A stretch of DNA of 22,604 bases from CAMAVH01 sp036500145 (GTDB lineage: Bacteria; Pseudomonadota; Alphaproteobacteria; SMXQ01): assembly GCA_036500145.1 (NCBI GenBank), contig DASYCO010000056.1:1-22604 (forward strand), written 5' to 3'. The translations under genes were made by a program, and so were the position numbers. This document shows, one piece after another, positions 15,487 to 22,465 of this stretch (its first letter is position 1; every line of letters begins with the position of its first letter). Below the pieces are notes generated by a model that saw nothing but the letters and a program-made list of their open reading frames with translations, was not told the DNA's origin and ran no database searches.

Positions 15487-16695
15487 ATGAGCACCGTCAT
15501 GGACAAGGCCGCGAACGCGGCCGTCGAAAAGTATCTCGCGGCCCTCAAGGCGGCCGATCCGCTCGTGCCCGTCTCCTGGCCGCAATGGCTCGAGATCGGC
15601 GCGCCGTACGGCGAGACGGGCGTGACCCGCAAGGAAGTCACGACCCGCTTCGCGCGCAACGGCTACGACTGGGACATGCATGGCTCGCTGTTCCTGCCGG
15701 AGAAGGAACATCCGTCCGGCCTCTGCTTCGTCATGTTCCATGGCGGCGCCGGCAGCGAGAACATCTTCGACCGCACGCCGGACGGCCGCCCCGGCCTTGC
15801 CCGCGTCCTGGCGTCGCAGGGCTTCACGGCCCTGGCAGTGACCTACGTCGGCCATTGGTCGCCCAAGCCGGGCGGCGACTGGACGACGCCGGTGCCGGAA
15901 CGTCAGCCGATCTATCTCTTCGACCGTGCCTTGCCGCCGGCGGAAATCCTCGACCGCAACCTCAAATGCACATTTCACGTGCATGTGCAGGGCGCGGTGG
16001 CCTTGGCGGACGCACATCTTGCCGGCCGCAAGGCCATCGTCTTCGGCCATTCGACCGGCGGCCCGATGGCGGCGCTGCTGCATCGCTACGTCAAGCAGGT
16101 GGAGATCGTCGGCATCGCGGGCTTCGGCTCTGGCGGGCCGGACGGCTGGCGTCGCCAATGGCGCCTGGAGACCGGTTCGGAGAAGACGACCGAGCATCCG
16201 GTCGAACATGTGGCGCGGCGCTCGCCCAAGACCTTCAAGGCGTCCGGCTACGAAGACCCGCCCGACCTCTGCCCGTGGGGCGGAGCCGAGCAGTACATCG
16301 CTTGGGCGGAGCGCATCCGCTCGCAGATGAAGACCAGCCTCTGCGACAACCAGCACATGGGCAACTTCGAGATGCTGGAGCAGTACGTCGCGCGCACCGG
16401 CCTGCCGCGCGAGGAGTATTTCAGCCATTTCGTCGACCCCGATCCGGCCTGGCTGAAGCGGGCGGCGGTGCTGCTCGTCGTCGGCGACAACGACCGCGGT
16501 CACTGGCTGCACGGCGACAAGGTCGAGAACAAGCGCGAGCCCTGGATGGTGGCCAAGTACCGCGCCATGGGCGCCAGGCGCGCCGCGGTCGCGGTGATCG
16601 CCCGCTACGGCCATGTCGGCTACTGCGAGCTGTACAACGAGAAGATCGCCTATCTCTGGCTGTGGGCGCAGAAGACCGGCTACTTCGACGCCTGA
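15487..16695 (+). CDS. Alpha/beta-fold hydrolase of unknown substrate
   Basis: 402-residue serine hydrolase. The ATG at 15487 follows a strong AGGAGGG (15476-15482) and is preferred over an upstream in-frame ATG at 15448. The fold marks are clear: an oxyanion-type strand and loop FVMFHGGAGSEN, nucleophile elbow FGHSTGG with Ser189, an acid candidate at Asp334 or Asp336 in VVGDNDRG, and His376 in ARYGHVGYC. No signal peptide is visible, so it is probably cytoplasmic. The segment from about 205 to 320 is a long, Trp-rich insertion that likely forms a lid. It follows the PuuE-like gene by 50 bases and is probably co-transcribed. Ester, thioester or amide bonds are all possible; nothing allows a specific name. 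Confidence 0.85.
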   Translation: MSTVMDKAANAAVEKYLAALKAADPLVPVSWPQWLEIGAPYGETGVTRKEVTTRFARNGYDWDMHGSLFLPEKEHPSGLCFVMFHGGAGSENIFDRTPDGRPGLARVLASQGFTALAVTYVGHWSPKPGGDWTTPVPERQPIYLFDRALPPAEILDRNLKCTFHVHVQGAVALADAHLAGRKAIVFGHSTGGPMAALLHRYVKQVEIVGIAGFGSGGPDGWRRQWRLETGSEKTTEHPVEHVARRSPKTFKASGYEDPPDLCPWGGAEQYIAWAERIRSQMKTSLCDNQHMGNFEMLEQYVARTGLPREEYFSHFVDPDPAWLKRAAVLLVVGDNDRGHWLHGDKVENKREPWMVAKYRAMGARRAAVAVIARYGHVGYCELYNEKIAYLWLWAQKTGYFDA

Positions 16696-16701
16696 CAGAC
16701 G

Positions 16702-16736
16702 AACGCCGCCGGCGCGGGATGCGCGCCGGCGGCGTT
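16702..16736. terminator. Strong GC hairpin between convergent genes, likely terminator
   Basis: A 15-base-pair stem (16702-16716 with 16722-16736) and a five-base loop lie in the 61-base gap between the alpha/beta hydrolase stop (16695) and the M20 gene stop (16757). The outer arm reads AACGCCGCCGGC with its exact inverse. Neither side has a T-tract, so efficiency is uncertain, but its place between converging genes fits bidirectional termination. Confidence 0.6.
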
Positions 16737-16756
16737 GTCGAAGCGAAGCGGTTCGC

Positions 16757-18214
16757 CTAGGCGAAAACTGGCTTCTTCTGCACGTAGTGCTTGCGCATCT
16801 CCGGCCGCCACTTTTCCATCATGACGCGGTTGAGCTCGACCGGCGGCTTCTGGCCGACCGGGATCAGCGGCTTGTATTCCTGCCCGCCGATCTCTTCCTT
16901 GAAGGTGCGCTTGGCTTCCGCGACGATCTCCGGATTCTTCAGGCAGTCGATGACGGCGCCCGTCATCGCCTTGGCGCCGGCGACGGCGCCCTTGTGCGCG
17001 ATCGAATGAGCGATGGCGACGCCGGCCGCCCAGTGATGGCTGTTGATGTTGGGGATGTTCGCCGGATAGTACATCTTCACCTGCGGCACCTTCCAGGACA
17101 CGTCGCCCGAATCGCTGGCGGACGGCTTCTGCACGGAGGCCGCCTTCACCTGCAGCACGTCGCGGTTGAGGCCCTGGACCTTCACCTTCGCCTTTTCCTG
17201 CAGGGCGCGGGCGAGCTGCTCTTCCTCCGCGCTCCATTCGGGCATGCCGACGATGTCGATGTTGGAATGCACCAGCTCGGCGAGCGTCTGGTTGCCGCGC
17301 GACGGCCAGACGGCGGCCATGACGTCGATCTCGACTTCCGTGTTCGTCATCAGGGCAGCGCCCTGGGCGATCTTCTCCGCCTGGGCGAGGAGCTTGCGCG
17401 CGCCCTCGGCCGAGGCGTCGCGGAAGTACCACCAGACGGAGGCGATGCGCGGCACGATGTTGGGCTGGTCGCCGCCGTTGGTGATGACGCGCTGGGCGCG
17501 CATGGTCGGCATCATGTGCTCGCGGTACTGGGCCATGCCCATGTCCATCAGCACGACGGCGTCGAGCGCGTCGCGGCCCTTCCAAGGCACGGTGCCGGCG
17601 TGGGCCGACTCGCCGTGGAAGGTGTAGGTGGCGGAGATCAGCGACGACTGCATGAGGCCGTAGCCGCAGCCGAACACCTGGCCGACATGGTCGTGGAAGG
17701 CGACGTCGACGTCGTCGAACCACCCGTCGCGCACGTAGTAGGGGCGGCTGACGAGCTGCTCCTCGGCCGGCGCGCCGAACACCTTCAGGGTGCCCTTGAA
17801 GCCGAACTTGTCGATGGCCTCCTTGGCGGCCAGCGCGCTGGCGACGAGCACGGCGCCGTTGACGTTGTGGCCTTCGCAGTGGCCCGGCGCGCCTTCGACG
17901 ACGCCCTTCTGCTCGGTGATGCCGGGAAGCTGCGAGTTGTCCGGGTTGGCGTCGTACTCGGTGTGCATCGCGATCACCGGATGGCCCGAGCCGTAGGTGG
18001 CGCAGAAGCCGGTGGGGAAGCCGGAGATGCCGCGCTCCACCTTGAAGCCATGCTCCTCGAGGATGCTGGTCATGAGCTTCGACGTCTCGAACTCCTGCAT
18101 GCCGAGCTCGCCGAAGTAGAAGATGCTGTCGCCGAGCGTGGCGATGGCGTCGGCGTTGCGGTCGATGTACTCGAAGATGAACTCTTTCTCGGGACTCAAG
18201 TTTGTCTTGGTCAT
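16757..18214 (-). CDS. M20-family amidohydrolase (AbgB-like)
   Basis: 485-residue metal-dependent amidohydrolase of peptidase family M20, closest in layout to AbgB (p-aminobenzoyl-glutamate hydrolase subunit B, about 480 residues). No signal peptide is present. Visible family marks are the FGELGMQEFETS segment (34-45), AMHTEYDA (82-89), GHCEGHN (111-117), the catalytic-type acid pair GAPAEEQ (Glu151, Glu152), HDH (174-176), the dimerisation-domain motif HGESAHAG, and a late NSHHWAAG. It should split an amide, such as an N-acyl or aminobenzoyl amino acid. Its ATG overlaps the purT stop (ATGA at 18214-18211), so it is translated as the second gene of a purT operon; a GAGG lies ten bases upstream inside purT. 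AbgA, the usual partner, is not in the window. The substrate is not known. Confidence 0.9.
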   Translation of the reverse strand: MTKTNLSPEKEFIFEYIDRNADAIATLGDSIFYFGELGMQEFETSKLMTSILEEHGFKVERGISGFPTGFCATYGSGHPVIAMHTEYDANPDNSQLPGITEQKGVVEGAPGHCEGHNVNGAVLVASALAAKEAIDKFGFKGTLKVFGAPAEEQLVSRPYYVRDGWFDDVDVAFHDHVGQVFGCGYGLMQSSLISATYTFHGESAHAGTVPWKGRDALDAVVLMDMGMAQYREHMMPTMRAQRVITNGGDQPNIVPRIASVWWYFRDASAEGARKLLAQAEKIAQGAALMTNTEVEIDVMAAVWPSRGNQTLAELVHSNIDIVGMPEWSAEEEQLARALQEKAKVKVQGLNRDVLQVKAASVQKPSASDSGDVSWKVPQVKMYYPANIPNINSHHWAAGVAIAHSIAHKGAVAGAKAMTGAVIDCLKNPEIVAEAKRTFKEEIGGQEYKPLIPVGQKPPVELNRVMMEKWRPEMRKHYVQKKPVFA

Positions 18215-19449
18215 GATGCGAGTACCTCGTTCCGGGTGTTGAGCGAAGAGCCTTGCGTGGAGACGGGACGCACGAGCGCGGCAGCCTTCTTGGCGGCGGC
18301 GCGCGCCTGGTCGGTGTCGGCGGCATGGGCGAGCGCCACGCCCATGCGGCGTTTCTTGAAGGATTCGGGCTTGCCGAACAGGCGGACGTCGCTGTTGGGC
18401 ACGGCCAGGGCTTCGTCGAGCCCTTCGAAGGCGATGGCCGTTTCCTCAAGTCCGCCGTAGATCACGGCGCTGGCGGCCGGGGCGTTCAGGCGCGTGTCGA
18501 TGGGCAAGCCGAGGATGGCGCGGGCGTGCAGCTCGAATTCGCTCTGGCGCTGGCTCGCCATGGTCACCATGCCGGTGTCGTGCGGGCGCGGGCTGACCTC
18601 GCTGAACCACACCTCGTCGCCGGCGACGAACAGCTCGACGCCGAAGACGCCGCGGCCGCCGAGCGCGTCGGTCACCTTCGCGGCGATTGCCTGCGCCTTG
18701 GCGAGCGCCTTGGGCGTCATGGCCTGCGGCTGCCAGGACTCGACGTAGTCGCCGTCGACCTGCACATGGCCGATGGGCTCGCAGAAGGAAGTCTCGATCG
18801 CGCCGTCGGCACCTTTGGCGCGCACGGTCAGCAGCGTGATTTCGAAGTCGAACTTGATGAAGCCCTCGACGATGACGCGGGCCTGCGCCACGCGGCCGGA
18901 CTTCAGCGCGTAGTCCCAGGCCGCGTCGACCTCGTCCGCCGAACGGATCACGCTCTGGCCCTTGCCGGACGAGGACATGACCGGCTTGAGCAGGCAGGGC
19001 AGGCCGACCTTGGCGACCGCCGCGCGCACTTCGTCGGCCGTGCCGGCGAAGACGTAGGGCGAGGTCAGAAGGCCGAGCTCCTCGGCGGCGAGGCGGCGGA
19101 TGCCTTCGCGGTTCATCGTCAGCTGCGCGGCGCGCGCCGTCGGGATCACCTCGGCGAGGCCGGCGCGCTCGATCTCGACGAGCATGTCGGTGGCGATGGC
19201 TTCGATCTCCGGCACGACCAGGTGCGGCCGCTCGGCCTCGATCACGGCGCGCAGGGCGTCGCCGTCTGTCATGGCGATCACATGGGCGCGGTGGGCGACC
19301 TGCTGCGCCGGCGCGTCGGCGTAGCGGTCGACGGCAATGACTTCGACGCCGAAGCGCTGCAGCGCAATCGCCACCTCCTTGCCGAGCTCGCCGGAGCCGA
19401 GCAGCATGACGCGTGTGGCGGATGGAGTGAGCGGCGTGCCGATACGCAT
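18211..19449 (-). CDS. purT: Formate-dependent phosphoribosylglycinamide formyltransferase PurT
   Basis: ATP-grasp enzyme making formylglycinamide ribonucleotide from GAR, formate and ATP, the folate-independent third step of purine synthesis. The product has 412 residues; the E. coli enzyme has about 392. The N-terminal ATRVMLLGSGELGKEVAIAL (11-30) and VIAVDRYADAPA match PurT closely. The ATP-grasp part shows LTMNREGIRRLAAEELGL, KPVMSSSGKGQSV, VEGFIKFDFEITLL, GHVQVDGDYVESWQP and FSEVSPRPHDTGMVT. The C-terminus has VRLFGKPESFKKRRMGVALA and a short tail. The ATG at 19449 is weakly supported by GGGGA upstream. The 171 bases to the CHR gene stop should hold its promoter, but no convincing one was found. 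The downstream M20 gene is coupled to it. Confidence 0.97.
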   Translation of the reverse strand: MRIGTPLTPSATRVMLLGSGELGKEVAIALQRFGVEVIAVDRYADAPAQQVAHRAHVIAMTDGDALRAVIEAERPHLVVPEIEAIATDMLVEIERAGLAEVIPTARAAQLTMNREGIRRLAAEELGLLTSPYVFAGTADEVRAAVAKVGLPCLLKPVMSSSGKGQSVIRSADEVDAAWDYALKSGRVAQARVIVEGFIKFDFEITLLTVRAKGADGAIETSFCEPIGHVQVDGDYVESWQPQAMTPKALAKAQAIAAKVTDALGGRGVFGVELFVAGDEVWFSEVSPRPHDTGMVTMASQRQSEFELHARAILGLPIDTRLNAPAASAVIYGGLEETAIAFEGLDEALAVPNSDVRLFGKPESFKKRRMGVALAHAADTDQARAAAKKAAALVRPVSTQGSSLNTRNEVLAS

Positions 19450-19620
19450 GGTCCCCGACTTGATCGTTTCTGATTTCGGCGCGCGGAACGGATTCGCGCA
19501 GCCTTCCAGGTAGCATTGCCCGGCCGAAGGGCGCGCACAACACGATTCGGGAAAGCTGTCCGTATGGCCGCTGAAACGAGCATGGCGCCTGGTGACAGGG
19601 GCTGCCCGAAGGATCGGCGC

Positions 19621-20157
19621 CTAGCGCAGGAAGTTCATGCCGACGGCGTAGAGCGCGCCGCCGCCGAACAGCACGATCAACGGATTGACGTTGCGCCAGA
19701 ACAGCACGGCGGAGGCGAGTCCGGCGATGACCCAGGAGAGCCAGCCGGTGCCGGCGGCCTGGATGATGGCGAGCGTGCTGGCGAGGATCAGGCCGGCGGC
19801 CACGGCGGCGAGGCCGCGCTCGAGGCTGGTGTGCACGGTGGTGCCGCGATAGCGGTTCCACAGCTTGGCGACGCCGTAGACGAGCAGCGACGACGGCAGG
19901 AACATGCCGATGGAAGCGACGATCGCGCCCATCACGCCGGCGACCTTCCAGCCGATCAGCGGCACGATCATCGAGCCGGGGCCGGGGGCCGCGCGCGAGA
20001 TGGCGAAGACCTCGACGAATTCCTTCTCGCTGAGCCAGTGGAAGGTCTCGACCGCTTGGTGGTGCAGCGGCGCGATGATCGTCGCGCCGCCGCCGACCGA
20101 CAGCATCGACAGCGGGAGGAAGACGAGGAACAGCGTCCAGAGCCAGTCATTGCGCAT
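19621..20157 (-). CDS. CHR-family transporter half-protein (C-half type), second pair
   Basis: 178-residue membrane protein of the chromate transporter family, equivalent in type to the product at 7825-8373. The CHR signature is SMLSVGGGATIIAPLHHQ (about 17-34) and SRAAPGPGSMIVPLIGW (about 54-70), with FLPSSLLVYG shared in form with the first pair (FLPSSLVMYFG). About five further hydrophobic helices follow. It overlaps the preceding half-gene by eleven bases (20147-20157). The second gene in each pair is the same type, so the pairs are paralogous in layout, but the sequences differ widely, arguing against a recent duplication. Substrate anion unknown. Confidence 0.87.
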   Translation of the reverse strand: MRNDWLWTLFLVFLPLSMLSVGGGATIIAPLHHQAVETFHWLSEKEFVEVFAISRAAPGPGSMIVPLIGWKVAGVMGAIVASIGMFLPSSLLVYGVAKLWNRYRGTTVHTSLERGLAAVAAGLILASTLAIIQAAGTGWLSWVIAGLASAVLFWRNVNPLIVLFGGGALYAVGMNFLR

Positions 20158-20785
20158 GGATCGTCTCCTCGCGCAGGCGCTGTTCGGCGAGAACGTTGCG
20201 GTAGGATATCCAGATGCTGATCGGCGCCAGGGCGAGCACCACCGGCACCATCGGCCAATGCATGATGCCGACGGTGACGAAGATCGCGACGACGATCAGC
20301 AGCAGCGGCAGGTTGCGCGCCGAGCGTCGCGTCGCGCGCACGCCCATGTTGACCAGCAGCCCGGCCGCCGCCGCGGCGATGCCGTTCAGCATGTCGCCGA
20401 GCCAGACGAGGTCCGCGAACTGCTCGTAGATCAGCGAGATGAGGACGACGAGGATGCTCGGCGGCAGCAGCATGCCCATGACGGCGGCGAAGGAGCCGAG
20501 GACGCCGCGCATCCGCTGGCCGACGAACAGCGCCAGGTTGACGACGTTGATGCCCGGCATGACCTGGGCGAGGGCGAGGCCGCTCAGCACGTCGGTCTCC
20601 GTCATCCAGCGCCGGTTCACCGAAATCTCGCGGTGGATCCAGGTCGACAGCGCGCCGCCGAAGCTCATCATGCCGATCATGGCGAAGACCCAGAACAGCT
20701 CGAGCAAGCCGGGCGGCGGATCGAGCGGGTCATCGTCGCCAAGAGGCGGGGAGCTGCTGCCGGCACGGCGAATCGGATCGGACAT
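20147..20785 (-). CDS. CHR-family transporter half-protein (N-half type), second pair
   Basis: First half of the second split CHR pair, 212 residues from the ATG at 20785. A TTG at 20797 is an in-frame alternative adding four residues. The N-terminus is polar and Pro/Asp-rich (about 1-28), then come MMSFGGALSTWIHREISVNRRW (about 39-60) and QVMPGINVVNLALFVG (about 73-88), the latter close in form to VLPGANPVNLALYMG in the first pair. The rest is hydrophobic helices. The ATG lies 23 bases past the 3' CCA of tRNA-Thr on the same strand, so the mRNA may be cut from a tRNA-containing transcript. The possible ribosome-binding GGGGA is only three bases from the ATG, so the start is uncertain. Confidence 0.86.
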   Translation of the reverse strand: MSDPIRRAGSSSPPLGDDDPLDPPPGLLELFWVFAMIGMMSFGGALSTWIHREISVNRRWMTETDVLSGLALAQVMPGINVVNLALFVGQRMRGVLGSFAAVMGMLLPPSILVVLISLIYEQFADLVWLGDMLNGIAAAAAGLLVNMGVRATRRSARNLPLLLIVVAIFVTVGIMHWPMVPVVLALAPISIWISYRNVLAEQRLREETIHAQ

Positions 20786-20808
20786 AGGTCCCCGCAAGCG
20801 TAAGGAAC

Positions 20809-20883
20809 TGGTGCCGGATGAGGGGATTGAACCCCCGACCTTCGGTTTACAAAACCGCTGCTCTACCGCTGAGCTAATCCGGC
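20809..20883 (-). tRNA. tRNA-Thr (anticodon TGT)
   Basis: 75 nucleotides on the minus strand including the encoded CCA. The acceptor stem is GCCGGAT with ATCCGGC, the D-arm GCTC/GAGC, the anticodon loop TTTGTAA gives anticodon TGT, the variable loop is AGGTC, and the T-arm has TTCAATC. The outermost anticodon-stem pair is a G-A mismatch. rlmB lies 65 bases upstream and the second CHR pair directly downstream, all on one strand. Confidence 0.97.
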
Positions 20884-20916
20884 ATGACGGCGTGATGGGT
20901 GTCGTCGGGTTGTATC

Positions 20917-20935
20917 GCCCGCCCGCAAGGCGGGC
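20917..20935 (-). other. Hairpin between rlmB and tRNA-Thr
   Basis: GCCCGCC (20917-20923) pairs with GGCGGGC (20929-20935) around a five-base loop, in the 65-base gap after the rlmB stop. It could end the rlmB transcript or mark processing before the tRNA. No T-tract follows on the minus strand, so a terminator role is only possible. Confidence 0.35.
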
Positions 20936-20948
20936 AAGCGCGACGGCT

Positions 20949-21911
20949 TCACTTCACGTTGCGTGCCAGTTCGTAGAGCGCCACGGCCGCGGCGGCGGAG
21001 ACGTTGAGGCTCTCCATGCGCGGCGAGATCGGCAGGCGGACCAGCAGGTCGCAATGGTCGCGCGTGAGCCGGCGCAGGCCTTCGCCCTCGGCGCCGAGCA
21101 CCAGCGCAACCTTGCCGGAGAGATCGGCGGCCGCGAGAGTTTGCTCCGCCTCGCCGGCCATGCCGGCGATCCAGAATCCGGCGTCCTTCAATTGTGCGAG
21201 AGCGCGGGCGAGATTGACGACCCGGACCAGGGGAACGACCTCGATGGCGCCAGAGGCGGCCTTGGCCATGGCGGCGGTCTCCGGCGGCGCATGGCGGTCG
21301 GGAACCACTACGGCCTCAACGTTGAAGGCGGCCGCCGAACGCAGGATGGCACCGACGTTCTGGGGGTCGGTGACCTGGTCGAGGATCAGGATGACGGCTT
21401 GGTCGCGGCCAGTCATCTCGTCGAGGACGTCCTCCAGGGCCACGTCGGCCAAGGGGTCGGCAAGCATGGCGGCGCCCTGGTGGACGGCGCCGGCGGGCAG
21501 GAGCTGGGTGATCGTCTCGCGGGTCGCCGATTCGGCCGCCGCCTGGGGGTACATCTGCTTGAGATTGCTACGATTTCCGGCAAGCGAGGCGCTTGCGTCG
21601 TCGGTCAGGAGCAGGCGCTGGACCTTCCGGCGCGGGTTGTCCAGGGCGGCCTTGACCGCATGGAGGCCGTAGAGCCAGGTGCCGCGCGGACCCTTGCCGG
21701 CCTGGGCCTTGGCGGCGCCCGCCCGGGCCACGTCGGGGCGGCGGGGGCGGTCGGCCCCGGGGGCCCACTGGCCTTCCTCCGAATGGCGGTTTGTGCGTTC
21801 CGAATGGCCCTCTGGCTTGGGGGAACGGCGGTCGTCGCGGCCCTTTCCATGGGAGGGGGCTTCGGGGCGGGAGGGGCCGGAAGACCGGCCATGGTGCTTG
21901 CGCTGTGTCAT
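20949..21911 (-). CDS. rlmB: 23S rRNA (guanosine-2'-O)-methyltransferase RlmB (SpoU/TrmH family)
   Basis: SAM-dependent methyltransferase expected to modify G2251 in the 23S rRNA P-loop. It has 320 residues. The first 75 are a polar, basic tail rich in Arg, His, Gly and Pro with no fold visible. An L30e-like RNA-binding domain follows (about 78-150, starting WLYGLHAVKAAL), then the SpoU knotted domain with motif 1 LDQVTDPQNVGAILRSAAAF (177-196; Asn185 and Arg191), motif 2 LVLGAEGEGL (270-279) and motif 3 ISPRMESLNVSAAAAVALYE (295-314). The ATG at 21911 is preceded by AGGGG at about five bases. TTGCAA (21944-21949) and GAATAT (21927-21922) on the minus strand are a possible promoter. TrmH-type specificity is the main alternative; the L30e domain favours RlmB. 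Confidence 0.92.
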   Translation of the reverse strand: MTQRKHHGRSSGPSRPEAPSHGKGRDDRRSPKPEGHSERTNRHSEEGQWAPGADRPRRPDVARAGAAKAQAGKGPRGTWLYGLHAVKAALDNPRRKVQRLLLTDDASASLAGNRSNLKQMYPQAAAESATRETITQLLPAGAVHQGAAMLADPLADVALEDVLDEMTGRDQAVILILDQVTDPQNVGAILRSAAAFNVEAVVVPDRHAPPETAAMAKAASGAIEVVPLVRVVNLARALAQLKDAGFWIAGMAGEAEQTLAAADLSGKVALVLGAEGEGLRRLTRDHCDLLVRLPISPRMESLNVSAAAAVALYELARNVK

Positions 21912-22010
21912 GATGGCCCCTATATTCAGCGACTTAAAGCAAGTTGCAAGGACGCTCCTCGCCGTTGTCGCAGGACGGGCGAGAAGGTCGTCTATGCACT
22001 TGATTCGAGG

Positions 22011-22040
22011 TTGACTTTAAAGACTAAATCCTCATATTGC
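22011..22040 (+). promoter_or_regulatory. Likely sigma-70 promoter of the tRNA-Tyr/tRNA-Gly/tuf transcript
   Basis: TTGACT (22011-22016), an 18-base AT-rich spacer and TATTGC (22035-22040), 30 bases before the tRNA-Tyr 5' end, in a locally AT-rich patch within GC-rich DNA. The -35 is strong and the -10 acceptable. Confidence 0.6.
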
Positions 22041-22069
22041 GCACCTCCGCCGGCTAGGCACGTCGTCGC

Positions 22070-22155
22070 GGAGGGGTGGCCGAGCGGTCAAAGGCAGCAG
22101 ACTGTAAATCTGCCGACGTACGTCTACGAAGGTTCGAATCCTTCCCCCTCCACCA
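22070..22155 (+). tRNA. tRNA-Tyr (anticodon GTA)
   Basis: 86-nucleotide class II tRNA including encoded CCA. The acceptor is GGAGGGG with CCCCTCC, the anticodon stem is GCAGA/TCTGC around CTGTAAA (anticodon GTA), a long variable arm (CGACGTACGTCTAC) follows, and the T-loop is TTCGAAT. It is the first gene of the tRNA-Tyr, tRNA-Gly, tuf series. Confidence 0.97.
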
Positions 22156-22275
22156 CGTGGCCTGCCGGGTAAGCCCCGCGCCGCCGTTGGCAGGGGTGAA
22201 CGGAGAGCCTCCGTCGGGCGGAAGGACCGCAAGGCGTAAGGAACGGAAGGAAAGGTGCGACGGGGCCGGACGTAG

Positions 22276-22349
22276 GCGGGTGTAGCTCAATGGTAGAGCA
22301 CCAGCCTTCCAAGCTGGCTACGTGGGTTCGATTCCCATCACCCGCTCCA
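22276..22349 (+). tRNA. tRNA-Gly (anticodon TCC)
   Basis: 74 nucleotides including encoded CCA. The acceptor is GCGGGTG with CACCCGC, D-arm GCTC/GAGC, anticodon stem CCAGC/GCTGG around CTTCCAA (anticodon TCC), T-loop TTCGATT. It lies 120 bases after tRNA-Tyr and 116 before the tuf start, in the order known from many Alphaproteobacteria. Confidence 0.97.
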
Positions 22350-22465
22350 CCCCCTAGAGGGGCGGCGCGGCGGGGTCTCCCGATAGGGGCTGGATCGTAC
22401 GAGCGACGCACTTCAAGCGGATTACATCCACAAAATCTAATCACGACATCTGCGCAGGACTGACC

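Noticed and set aside
16613..18460. A 615-codon plus-strand open frame opposite the M20 gene
   Set aside because: It runs antisense to a conserved amidohydrolase and has no independent ribosome-binding site or domain.
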